Source: an uncultured Bacteroides sp. (GTDB taxonomy: Bacteria > Bacteroidota > Bacteroidia > Bacteroidales > Bacteroidaceae). From it: 64,000 nucleotides of DNA. Within the stretch, counting starts at the first letter, position 1; each line of letters opens with the position of its first letter. The stretch spans positions 56,147 to 120,146 of the forward strand of contig NZ_CAUCSQ010000010.1 in assembly GCF_958445495.1 (NCBI RefSeq), given 5' to 3'. The position numbers were made by a program, and so were the translations under genes. Under the pieces are notes generated by a model. It did not search any database. It was given only the letters and a program-made list of their open reading frames with translations, and was not told the DNA's origin. Below, in pieces: positions 56,880 to 64,000 of the stretch.

Positions 56880-57242
56880 GTTTTTAGTTTCTCTGTTTTA
56901 TAAGGTTCATATCTGTTTATTTGTCTTTTTCCGGCTTCTTCAAATATCCGGCGCCTGTCCATGTTGCCCAAGGATAATCCGGATATGGCAAACAGGGTGG
57001 CAATATACTTATTTTGATTGAAATTTCCTTCTTTATCGGGGCTGAAATAATCGTATGAGGTGATAAAACCGGGATTTCACATCCGTATCTGTCCCACAGC
57101 AGGGAATTTCATGCCCTTTTGCATGGCCGGGAAGAGCGAATCATGCCGGAACCGTTCGGTGATGCGGGAACCGGAAGCAGACAGGCATTCGGCACGAACG
57201 AATCAATAATGACGGGCTTCATATCCCTCATTTTATAAATGA
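56880..57242. other. Gene-free stretch upstream of the DUF418 gene
   Basis: Nothing convincing is encoded. It contains one stem, ATATCCGG (56944-56951) with CCGGATAT (56979-56986), and the leader of the DUF418 gene. Confidence 0.45.
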
Positions 57243-57270
57243 AGGCAGTCCTTTTTAAAAAGAACTGCCT
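57243..57270 (-). terminator. pgk terminator
   Basis: AGGCAGTcCTTTTT pairs with AAAAAGaACTGCCT in a continuous stem with a minimal loop, 30-58 nt past the pgk stop. Confidence 0.75.
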
Positions 57271-57300
57271 CCCAAATAGAAAATATGGAAAAATCAAATC

Positions 57301-58560
57301 TTATTCCTGAATAGCAGCGATACCCGGAAGAACTTTTCCTTCGATAGCTTCGAGCAATGCGCCGCCACCGGTTGAAACATAAGACACGCCGCTTGCCAGG
57401 CCGAACTTGTTGACACAAGCTACGGAGTCACCTCCGCCTACGAGTGAGAATGCGCCGTTCTTGGTCGCTTCAACGATTGCTTCGCCTACAGCACGTGAGC
57501 CGTGGGTAAAGTTGTCGAATTCGAATACGCCTGTAGGACCGTTCCAGAGGATAGTCTTGGATTCTCTGATAACGTTAGCGAAGATTTCTTCCGTCTTAGG
57601 ACCGATATCCAGGCCTTCCCATCCGTCGGGAATTTCATTGACCGGGCAGAACTTCGTATTGGCATCGTTAGAGAAAGAATCGGCAATCTTGGCGTCAACG
57701 GCCAGAACTAGGTTTACACCTTTCTCTTTTGCTTTTTTCATCAGGTCCAGAGCCAGGTCAAGCTTATCGTCCTCGCAGATAGAGATACCGATTTTGCCGC
57801 CCATTGCCTTCGTGAACGTATATGTCATACCGCCGGCGATAATCAGGTTGTCCACCTTGTTCAGCAGGTTTTCGATGATTTCGATTTTGGAAGAAACCTT
57901 AGAACCGCCCATGATGGCAGTGAACGGACGTTTGATGTCGTTCAGCACCTTATCAACGGCTTTCACCTCTTTTTCCATCAGGTAACCGAACATCTTATGG
58001 TCTACATCGAAATATTTGGCAATCAATGCAGTGGAAGCATGGGCGCGGTGAGCGGTACCGAATGCGTCGTTTACATAACAGTCAGCGTAAGAAGCCAATT
58101 TCTTGGTAAATTCCTTCTGGCTTTCTTTTACCGCTTTCTTGGCAGCCGCTTTTTCTTCGTCCGTAGCATCTTCAGCCAAGCCTCTCGGTTTGCCTTCTTC
58201 TTCAGCGTAGAAACGGAGGTTTTCGAGCAACAGAACTTCTCCCGGTTGCAGAGCGGCAGCCTTTACGGCAGCTTCTTCACCCATGCAGTCGTTAGCGAAC
58301 TGAACTTCAACGCCCAGCAAATCAGACAGATGCTTGATGATATGTTTCAAGGAGAATTTATCGGCAACTCCTTTCGGACGGCCCAGGTGGGAACCGATGA
58401 TAATGCTGCCGCCGTCTGCCAAAATCTTCTTCAAAGTAGGAAGAGCTGCACGCATACGGGTGTCATCTGTAATGTTGAAGTTTTCGTCCAGGGGTACATT
58501 GAAGTCCACGCGAACAAATGCCTTTTTACCGGCAAAATTGAATTTGTCAATTGTCTGCAT
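57301..58560 (-). CDS. pgk: Phosphoglycerate kinase
   Basis: A 419-residue glycolytic kinase. The N-terminal phosphoglycerate-binding site is [19 protein letters not shown] (with arginines) and SHLGRPKGV. The hinge region is [13 protein letters not shown], the nucleotide site is [15 protein letters not shown], and [16 protein letters not shown] and [13 protein letters not shown] close the C-terminal domain. Regular codon use fits high expression. It has its own promoter (-7 TAACTTTG, 58620-58613) and terminator, behind the pheS-MFS-nth group. Confidence 0.98.
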   Translation of the reverse strand: MQTIDKFNFAGKKAFVRVDFNVPLDENFNITDDTRMRAALPTLKKILADGGSIIIGSHLGRPKGVADKFSLKHIIKHLSDLLGVEVQFANDCMGEEAAVKAAALQPGEVLLLENLRFYAEEEGKPRGLAEDATDEEKAAAKKAVKESQKEFTKKLASYADCYVNDAFGTAHRAHASTALIAKYFDVDHKMFGYLMEKEVKAVDKVLNDIKRPFTAIMGGSKVSSKIEIIENLLNKVDNLIIAGGMTYTFTKAMGGKIGISICEDDKLDLALDLMKKAKEKGVNLVLAVDAKIADSFSNDANTKFCPVNEIPDGWEGLDIGPKTEEIFANVIRESKTILWNGPTGVFEFDNFTHGSRAVGEAIVEATKNGAFSLVGGGDSVACVNKFGLASGVSYVSTGGGALLEAIEGKVLPGIAAIQE

Positions 58561-58612
58561 AATACTCTATTTTATTTAAAAGTGTTTTAAAGATATTCTT
58601 TCAGAACGACCG

Positions 58613-58620
58613 CAAAGTTA
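58613..58620 (-). promoter_or_regulatory. -7 box for pgk
   Basis: TAACTTTG on the minus strand, 52 nt before ATG 58560. Confidence 0.6.
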
Positions 58621-58651
58621 CTATTTATTTCGGTTTCTTGCTATTAAATCG

Positions 58652-59329
58652 TTATTTATTCTTGACTTTGGGTTCCTCTTTTGTAACTTTATAAGTGTTA
58701 CAGAAATATTTGCACATCATTTGCAAACCGCAGGTGGCACATTTTGGGGTGCGCGCCTGGCAGACGTAACGTCCGTGCAGAATGAGCCAGTGGTGTGCAA
58801 TCGGAACCAGTTCTTCCGGGATGTTCTTTGTCAGTTCTTTTTCTACGCTGAACGGAGTGGTGCAACTGTCCGGAACCAGTCCGAGACGGTGGCTGACACG
58901 GAACACGTGCGTATCTACCGCCATTGCCGCCTTGTGGAATACGACCGACTGGATTACGTTGGCGGTTTTCCTCCCCACGCCGGGCAGCTTTATCAAATCC
59001 TCCAGGTTGTCGGGAACCTCGCTATGGAAATCCTTGACCAGCATTTTAGCCATTCCTACCAAGTGCTTCGCCTTATTGTTCGGATAAGACACGCTGCGGA
59101 TATATTCGAAAACCACTTCCGGCGTAGTGGCGGCCAGAGCCTCCGGAGTCGGAAAAGCTTTATACAACGGAGGAGTAATGATATTTACCCGTTTGTCTGT
59201 ACATTGGGCGGAAAGGATAACGGCAATCAGCAATTCGTACGGATTGTTGTAATGCAGTTCCGTTTCGGCCACCGGCACGTTTTCCTGAAACCAGGCGATT
59301 ACTTTTTCATAACGTTCTTTCTTTCTCAT
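58652..59329 (-). CDS. nth: Endonuclease III
   Basis: A 225-residue base-excision-repair glycosylase/lyase for oxidised pyrimidines. The helix-hairpin-helix with catalytic Lys is LPGVGRKTANVIQSVVF, the catalytic Asp lies in MAVDTHVFRVSHR, and the 4Fe-4S loop carries four cysteines in VCQARTPKCATCGLQMMCKYFC (split as C-x6-C-x2-C-x5-C type). Its start overlaps the stop of the MFS gene by 4 nt, so both are in one operon. Confidence 0.96.
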   Translation of the reverse strand: MRKKERYEKVIAWFQENVPVAETELHYNNPYELLIAVILSAQCTDKRVNIITPPLYKAFPTPEALAATTPEVVFEYIRSVSYPNNKAKHLVGMAKMLVKDFHSEVPDNLEDLIKLPGVGRKTANVIQSVVFHKAAMAVDTHVFRVSHRLGLVPDSCTTPFSVEKELTKNIPEELVPIAHHWLILHGRYVCQARTPKCATCGLQMMCKYFCNTYKVTKEEPKVKNK

Positions 59330-60525
59330 CGTAATTTGTTTTTATGATAATGAGGCGTTACTTTCAATTTGAAATAAACGGCGGAAACAACCGTCAGGCA
59401 AGCGCCGAAAAGATAAGCCTTGCCGAATGTGCTGATGTCGGCGATATACCCCCCGGCCAGCATGCCGATACCGATTCCCACGTCCCAGGAAGTCAGGTAA
59501 GTGGAGGTAGCCGTTCCGCGTTGGTTGTTGGGAGCGAGATTGACAAACAGGGTATTGAAAGCCGGAAACATGATTCCGAATCCGATACCCAATAATAAAG
59601 CGATTCCGAAAAACAGGACTATGCATGCCGTGTCGCTCCATTGAATCAGATATGCGCAGGTGGCAAGCAGGAAAAAACTGAGCACCACCAGATACAGTCC
59701 GGCGGCTATCACTTGCGTGATTTTTCCCCGGTCTACCAACTTTCCCGAAAAGATACGCGAGATAGCCATACCGATTGCCATGAACGTGAAGAAAAATCCG
59801 GTTTTTGCATTTAATCCTATCTGGCGGGCGTACATGGCGACATAATTGGTCGTCATTCCATAAGGGATAGACAATAACAGCAGGCTTATCCCGGCAGGTA
59901 TTCCTTTGAGCAAAATAAACCGGTCGAGTGAAACCGGCTCTCGTTTTACCGGAGGCTTATAAGGGGTTTTTACCAGACACGCCGATAAGAATCCCAGCAT
60001 GCACGAACCGAGTGCGTAGCAGAATATCGTCGCGAAGGAGACGCCGGCGTCATGCAGGAAAAGCCCGAACATCGGGCCGATAGACATTGCCGTGTTATTC
60101 GTCAAGCCGTAGTATCCCAATCCTTCCCCCCTGCGTGAAGAAGGCATGATGTCGATTACGACGGTATTTCCACCCACCGTCACCATTCCGAAAGAAACGC
60201 CGTGAACAATGCGGAAAATGATAAATAGGGTGAGCGAACCGGCAAGCAGGTATCCCCCGAACATCATCATAAAGATGAAATAGGCGAACAGATAAAGAGG
60301 CTTGCGGGAAAATGTGTCGAGCAGATAACCGGAAAACGGGCGGATGCAAAGGGCCGCGACCGTATAACAGGAGAGGACCGCCCCGATGGTAGAGTTTCCC
60401 GCCTGGAAAAACTCGGATAAGTAAAACGGCAAGACAGGAATCAGCAACCAGAAACCGAAATAAAGCAGGAAGTTGGCCGCCAAGATGAAACAATAACTGG
60501 AAGTAATGAGTCTATCCTTTGCCAT
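59326..60525 (-). CDS. Major facilitator superfamily transporter
   Basis: A 399-residue protein with 12 likely membrane helices. The MFS loop 2-3 motif appears as FSGYLLDTFSRKPLY; VHGVSFGMVTVGGNTVVIDIMPSSRRGEGLG (split) follows. It resembles multidrug-type or YfcJ/YhhS-like exporters; the substrate is unknown. It lies 98 nt after pheS, separated by a long imperfect hairpin, and overlaps nth by 4 nt. Confidence 0.92.
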   Translation of the reverse strand: MAKDRLITSSYCFILAANFLLYFGFWLLIPVLPFYLSEFFQAGNSTIGAVLSCYTVAALCIRPFSGYLLDTFSRKPLYLFAYFIFMMMFGGYLLAGSLTLFIIFRIVHGVSFGMVTVGGNTVVIDIMPSSRRGEGLGYYGLTNNTAMSIGPMFGLFLHDAGVSFATIFCYALGSCMLGFLSACLVKTPYKPPVKREPVSLDRFILLKGIPAGISLLLLSIPYGMTTNYVAMYARQIGLNAKTGFFFTFMAIGMAISRIFSGKLVDRGKITQVIAAGLYLVVLSFFLLATCAYLIQWSDTACIVLFFGIALLLGIGFGIMFPAFNTLFVNLAPNNQRGTATSTYLTSWDVGIGIGMLAGGYIADISTFGKAYLFGACLTVVSAVYFKLKVTPHYHKNKLR

Positions 60526-60539
60526 GACAAATCGTGTTT

Positions 60540-60619
60540 AATGCGCCGATATGCCGCCCGCATGCCGGTTCCCTGCGTAAAACACAGTGTACCGGCACAC
60601 AGGCATATCCAGTCGCATT
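60540..60619 (-). terminator. Long imperfect hairpin between pheS and the MFS gene
   Basis: AATGCGCCGATATGCC (60540-60555) pairs, with a 2-nt bulge, with GGCATATCCAGTCGCATT (60602-60619). An inner CCGG/CCGG pair adds stability. It may terminate pheS or stabilise its 3' end. There is no T-run. Confidence 0.4.
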
Positions 60620-60623
60620 ACAT

Positions 60624-61643
60624 TTAGTATGCCGCTTCGAATTCTTTCAGGAAGCGGGTATCGTTTTCGGAGAACATCCGAAGGTCTTTCACCTGGTATT
60701 TCAGGTTCGTGATGCGTTCGATACCCATACCGAGGGCATAACCGCTGTATATTTTGCTGTCGATACCGTTGGCATCCAGCACGTTCGGGTCTACCATGCC
60801 GCAACCGAGGATTTCCACCCAACCGGTATGTTTGCAGAACGGGCAGCCTTTACCGCCGCAAATGTTACAACTGATATCCATTTCGGCGCTCGGCTCCGTA
60901 AACGGGAAATAAGACGGGCGCAGGCGGATTTTCGTATCCGCGCCGAACATCTCCTTGGCGAAAAGCAGTAACACCTGCTTCAAATCGGTGAACGATACGT
61001 TCTTGTCTACATACAAAGCTTCTACCTGGTGGAAGAAACAGTGGGCGCGGTAACTGATGGCTTCGTTACGGTACACACGTCCCGGACAAATGATGCGGAT
61101 AGGAGGCTGGGAAGCTTCCATCACGCGGCTCTGTACGGAAGAAGTGTGTGTGCGCAGTACGACATCCGGGTGAGCTTCGATGAAGAAAGTATCCTGCATG
61201 TCGCGTGCCGGATGGTCTTCGGCGAAATTCAGCGCTGAAAACACATGCCAGTCGTCTTCGATTTCCGGTCCTTCGGCGATGCTGAATCCCAGACGGGCGA
61301 AGATATCGATGATTTCATTCTTTACAATTGTCAGCGGGTGGCGCGTACCGAGCTCTATCGGATAAGCGGAGCGCGTCAGATCCAGCCCGTCACAATGGTT
61401 GTCCTGGCTTTCGAACTGTTCTTTCAGAGCGTTGATTTTATCCTGCGCCTTTGTTTTCAGTTCGTTCAGTTTCATGCCGACCGCTTTTTTCTGTTCGGCG
61501 GCTACGTTGCGGAAATCCGCCATCAAGTCATTAATGGCTCCCTTCTTGCTGAGGTATTTGATGCGGAGAGCTTCGAGTTCTTCGGCATTGGAGGCGTGCA
61601 GGGCTTCCACCTCTTTCAGAAGTTGTTCAATCTTAGCTATCAT
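60624..61643 (-). CDS. pheS: Phenylalanine-tRNA ligase alpha subunit
   Basis: A 339-residue class II synthetase subunit. It has an N-terminal coiled-coil arm (about residues 1-90), HPLTIVKNEIIDIF, motif 2 in GRVYRNEAISYRAHCFFHQ, and motif 3 in YALGMGIERITNL. A Cys-rich insert (CNICGGKGCPFC) before motif 3 looks like a small zinc-binding knuckle, which I believe is usual for this bacterial group. It is the first gene of the pheS-MFS-nth group; pheT is not adjacent. The -7 box is at 61693-61686. Confidence 0.97.
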   Translation of the reverse strand: MIAKIEQLLKEVEALHASNAEELEALRIKYLSKKGAINDLMADFRNVAAEQKKAVGMKLNELKTKAQDKINALKEQFESQDNHCDGLDLTRSAYPIELGTRHPLTIVKNEIIDIFARLGFSIAEGPEIEDDWHVFSALNFAEDHPARDMQDTFFIEAHPDVVLRTHTSSVQSRVMEASQPPIRIICPGRVYRNEAISYRAHCFFHQVEALYVDKNVSFTDLKQVLLLFAKEMFGADTKIRLRPSYFPFTEPSAEMDISCNICGGKGCPFCKHTGWVEILGCGMVDPNVLDANGIDSKIYSGYALGMGIERITNLKYQVKDLRMFSENDTRFLKEFEAAY

Positions 61644-61685
61644 ATTTTTGATGTATTGTTATTCAGTTTCTTAGTAAAAACCGTG

Positions 61686-61693
61686 CAAAGATA
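61686..61693 (-). promoter_or_regulatory. -7 box for pheS
   Basis: TATCTTTG on the minus strand, 42 nt before ATG 61643. Confidence 0.6.
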
Positions 61694-61724
61694 TAATTTT
61701 ATCACGAACCATCGAAATAATTTG

Positions 61725-61732
61725 TATCTTTG
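61725..61732 (+). promoter_or_regulatory. -7 box for the TonB-domain gene
   Basis: TATCTTTG, 31 nt before ATG 61764; it excludes the long upstream extension of that frame, which is antisense to pheS. Confidence 0.6.
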
Positions 61733-61763
61733 TTGCCGGTATATACCGAAAATCCGGCGACTT

Positions 61764-62783
61764 ATGAAAAAGATTGTTTTCTCTATCCTGCTTTTGACCT
61801 TTTCTTTCCGTCTCACGGCCCAGATAGATTATCTGGAACCGGTGAAACCTTTTGATACTTACCCCGGTGAGTTGGGCGAGTACTACCGCAATGTGTTTTC
61901 GCTCCTGAACACCGGCTTTCAACAGAAACCTTATGCACGTTTTGCCGCAATACCTTCTTTCTCGCCCGAATATGCCATGTCGGTAGAAAAGAGGAACGGG
62001 CAATATTGTGTGGTTTCGAATACATTGTCGAAGACGTACTGGCAGGCGGAGAAGGGAACGGTGACGGTCAATACCAAATCGGCGGTTATCAGCCGGTCGC
62101 TTTATCAGTCGTTGGGGGCCATCTTCCGGCTGGTGACGGGCCAGATACAGGATTTGGACGGCTCTACCGCCGGATTGGACGGGGTGGTTTACTATTTTGC
62201 CGCCGCAGACTCGAAAGGGACAAACCGGATGGGGCGGAAGTGGTCGCCCGAAAAAGGCTCTTTGATGGAACATTTGGTACTGGTCTGCCAGTCGGCCTAT
62301 CTGTTGTCCAAAGGAGAGAGCATTTCAGAACCCGCATTGGCGGAAGAGGCGGCAGCTTTTTTGAAAGAGTTGCAGCAGCGCGACCGTGAACGGCCGGATG
62401 CTTATAAGCAACCTATGTATGTAGGAATTTATCAGGTGGGGCCTTGCCAAAGGTCGCTTTCCGGCAAGCAAATAGAGGAACTGGCACATTTTCGCGACAT
62501 GAGCCCGGAAGAATATGTTGCCGGACAGATGGCTTACCCGGCAGAACTTCTGGCAGAGAATGTTTCGGGATATGTGTTGTGTGAGTTTACGATTGACAAA
62601 GAAGGGGTGATTCTCCGTCCCCACATTCTGAAATCCACTCATCCGGAATTTGCCGAGGAAGCTCTCCGCATCGTGAAAGGAATGCCGAAATGGGTTCCGG
62701 CATTTGCAGGAGGCAAACCGACGGATAGCAATTATACTCTTTATATACCTTTCCGTCCGCATCTGTACTCCCCCGCAAAATAA
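61764..62783 (+). CDS. Secreted protein with TonB C-terminal domain
   Basis: A 339-residue protein with a signal peptide (MKKIVFSILLLTFSFRLTAQ) and an unassigned middle. The C-terminal about 85 residues have the TonB_C pattern: a YPAELLAENVSGYVLCEFTI segment, DKEGVILRPHILKSTHPEFAEEALRIV (split), GMPKWVPAFAGGKPTDSNYTLYIPF (split). It lacks the usual N-terminal membrane anchor and Pro-rich arm of TonB, so it is a secreted TonB-fold protein, not a classic energy transducer. The start at 61764 was fixed by the signal peptide and the promoter. Confidence 0.88.
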   Translation: MKKIVFSILLLTFSFRLTAQIDYLEPVKPFDTYPGELGEYYRNVFSLLNTGFQQKPYARFAAIPSFSPEYAMSVEKRNGQYCVVSNTLSKTYWQAEKGTVTVNTKSAVISRSLYQSLGAIFRLVTGQIQDLDGSTAGLDGVVYYFAAADSKGTNRMGRKWSPEKGSLMEHLVLVCQSAYLLSKGESISEPALAEEAAAFLKELQQRDRERPDAYKQPMYVGIYQVGPCQRSLSGKQIEELAHFRDMSPEEYVAGQMAYPAELLAENVSGYVLCEFTIDKEGVILRPHILKSTHPEFAEEALRIVKGMPKWVPAFAGGKPTDSNYTLYIPFRPHLYSPAK

Positions 62784-62794
62784 AATCGTTTTTT

Positions 62795-62919
62795 TGCTGT
62801 CACTGTTGTCACCTTCTTATTATTCCGGTAGGCAATAGGTTGATAATAAACGTATTGCCGACCGGAAATAATGTGACGGCAAGGGGGTGACAGCAAGGTG
62901 ACGGAGATGTTGCTGTCAC
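62795..62919. repeat. Long imperfect inverted repeat with alternative stem
   Basis: The left arm 62795-62837 (starts TGCTGTCAC, ends CCGGTAGGCAATA) faces the right arm 62853-62895 (TATTGCCGACCGG at the loop side, GTGACAGCA at the end) around a 15-nt loop. The same GTGACAGCA can instead pair with TTGCTGTCAC at 62910-62919, giving two exclusive structures. Confidence 0.6.
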
Positions 62920-62982
62920 AAGATGTATCCATCCCGGTTTGAGGTTGACCGGTTAGGTCTCTTAATCCTGGAACAAGCCGTT

Positions 62983-63080
62983 TCCTTTAGGCATGGCGAA
63001 GTCCTTTGGGCATGGCGAAGTGTCCCATACGGATACAGCTACCTTATTTAGGTATAAAATCCTATTTCAGGTATAAACAG
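62983..63080. repeat. Two pairs of 19-bp tandem duplications
   Basis: TCCTTTAGGCATGGCGAAG (62983-63001) is followed directly by the same 19-mer with one change (63002-63020). CTTATTTAGGTATAAAATC (63043-63061) is followed by a 19-bp relative (63062-63080). Confidence 0.75.
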
Positions 63081-63110
63081 GCAAGCGGCCAATCTTATCC
63101 GGCGTACGGC

Positions 63111-63308
63111 GATAACGTCCGGTTTCCATTAGATAAAACAAAAGTTTCATGTTGATGAATATGTAGTTTCTACGGGTTGAAACAAAAGTTTCGTATAGAT
63201 GAATCTCTGGTTTCTACTGAAAGAAACAAAAGTTTCATGCTGATAAACCGGTTGTTTCAAGCGTAGGAACAGATTGGTTCAACCGGTGGAACGAAAATCA
63301 TGCTTGTC
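63111..63308. repeat. Array of nine degenerate 22-bp palindromic repeats
   Basis: Units start at 63111, 63133, 63155, 63177, 63199, 63221, 63243, 63265 and 63287, exactly 22 bp apart. The best carry GAAACAAAAGTTTC (e.g. 63179-63192, 63223-63236). They have the same layout, GAAAC-4 nt-GTTTC plus 6-8 variable bases, as the array at 7277-7452. Confidence 0.85.
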
Positions 63309-63317
63309 ACCTCCGGG

Positions 63318-63346
63318 TTTGGGCAGTGCCGGTATTTTTATATTTG
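63318..63346 (+). promoter_or_regulatory. Promoter for the small acidic protein
   Basis: TTTG (63318-63321), a 17-nt spacer and TATATTTG (63339-63346) predict a leader of about 135 nt before ATG 63489. The leader contains an AACCGG/CCGGTT stem (63428-63446). Confidence 0.6.
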
Positions 63347-63488
63347 TGCCGGAAGGAAGATAACGAGATTGCCGGTTTCGCATTTTCAGATAATGAGAGA
63401 TGTCCGGGTTCTCCAAAAAACATTAAAACCGGGAACTTTTTCCGGTTCTGTTTGTCTTATACGCATAAACTTAATAAAAAGATGATTT

Positions 63489-63701
63489 ATGGATGATATG
63501 ATTAACAGGCATGATTCGATTGCGGAAGAGAATATCGACCCGAATGCTCGTCCGGCAACCAATGATTTTGAAGAATGGAGCAGTGAAGTAACCGACCGTA
63601 CGGATAATGTCTTTAAAAATGATACAGAGAATGGTCCTATCAAAAACCGTAAGAAACGTATAAAAGAAATGGAGGAAGTGATAAAGAAAGACCTTGAATA
63701 A
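63489..63701 (+). CDS. Small hydrophilic protein, 70 residues
   Basis: A charged, probably disordered protein: an acidic first half (DDMINRHDSIAEENIDPNAR, then NDFEEWSSEVTDRTDNVF) and a basic/helical end (NRKKRIKEMEEVIKKDLE). No cysteines, signal or membrane helix. I do not recognise the family. A strong promoter, a long leader and a terminator whose stem includes the last codons support a real gene. Confidence 0.75.
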   Translation: MDDMINRHDSIAEENIDPNARPATNDFEEWSSEVTDRTDNVFKNDTENGPIKNRKKRIKEMEEVIKKDLE

Positions 63702-63713
63702 AGGTCTTTCTTC
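63683..63713 (+). terminator. Terminator overlapping the end of the small acidic gene
   Basis: AAAGAAAGACCTT (63683-63695) pairs with AAGGTCTTTCTT (63701-63712); the stop codon lies in the loop. Confidence 0.8.
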
Positions 63714-63816
63714 GTATTAGATAACAGAGAAAGAGATTGTATCTCCAGTCAAGGGATTATATAGCCTTTTCGGGAAAGAAGGGAGACAACGATATTGTGC
63801 CGGTATAAAAAATAAA

Positions 63817-63894
63817 ATGGAATTAAAGGATAAGGTGGAATTAAAGGATAGAATGAGTTTAAATGATGGAATGAAATTAAGTGATGATTATTGA
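63817..63894 (+). repeat. Four 18-bp tandem repeats forming a candidate hexapeptide-repeat ORF
   Basis: Four consecutive 18-bp units, beginning at 63817, 63835, 63853 and 63871, encode in one frame MELKDK-VELKDR-MSLNDG-MKLSDDY and then stop. The DNA of units 3 and 4 has diverged, yet the x-L-x-D pattern is kept. It is either a 25-residue peptide gene or a decaying minisatellite; no clear ribosome-binding site or promoter is visible. Confidence 0.45.
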
Positions 63895-64000
63895 AGTATA
63901 ATTCTTTCTAACATTAACAATCTTTTGTCGTATAATTTCTTTTTTTGGTGAGTTCTATCAATTCAATTTATCCTCTTGTATCAGACAGCAGAACTCTTTA

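Noticed and set aside
57109..57297. 62-codon ORF on - between pgk and DUF418
   Set aside because: It contains the pgk terminator stem and has no ribosome-binding or family evidence.
61245..61763. N-terminal extension of the TonB-domain frame
   Set aside because: It is antisense to pheS; a -7 box and a signal peptide place the start at 61764.

Overview
The window is chromosomal DNA of a Bacteroides-type gut anaerobe (Bacteroidota). The genus-level call rests on three things. Many promoters fit the Bacteroides TAnnTTTG (-7) element, often with a TTTG/TTG (-33) partner. Several envelope families are typical of the group: a hybrid two-component system, an ECF sigma/FecR pair, an S1 sulfatase with GH2, and DUF4924. 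The metabolism is succinate/propionate-type anaerobic. No phage, CRISPR array, intact insertion sequence, rRNA or tRNA was seen. Most of the window is ordinary core genome with short accessory patches.

Layout. 1-9 kb: the end of a beta-propeller lipoprotein gene, pyruvate:ferredoxin oxidoreductase, an AAA ATPase, an ATP-grasp-like protein and a GHL10 glycosidase-like lipoprotein-secretory protein. 9-16 kb: a CstA-family transporter, small membrane proteins and a sulfatase-GH2 operon. 16-26 kb: uvrA, a second GHL10 protein, and an HTCS regulator translationally coupled to a split chromate transporter. 26-36 kb: purL, a LysE-type exporter, the DUF4924-rfbD-prfC run, then an ECF sigma/FecR pair with no SusC/SusD genes behind it and an 837-nt gene-free stretch. 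36-48 kb: two biotin-dependent, sodium-pump decarboxylase clusters (oxaloacetate type on +, methylmalonyl-CoA type on -), separated by an AraC/VOC pair, rpmE and fba. 48-62 kb: a FemAB-like transferase, carbonic anhydrase, a nitroreductase-DUF2520-kdsC-maf run, a TPR/DUF418 pair, the pheS-MFS-nth-pgk block and a TonB-C-domain protein. 62-64 kb: a repeat-rich gap, a small acidic protein and a candidate hexapeptide-repeat mini-ORF.

How the genes work together. PFOR, fba and pgk belong to glycolysis and pyruvate oxidation. The oxaloacetate decarboxylase cluster links C3 and C4 acids. The mce-mmdA-LTD/OadG-mmdC-mmdB operon runs the last steps of succinate-to-propionate fermentation and should export Na+. 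kdsC, rfbD and the FemAB-like gene serve the cell envelope.

The least explained material is intergenic: two arrays of 22-bp degenerate palindromic repeats 56 kb apart, four nested or MITE-like inverted repeats, 19-bp tandem duplications, and three genes whose -7 boxes sit so close to the start codon that their mRNAs may be leaderless.
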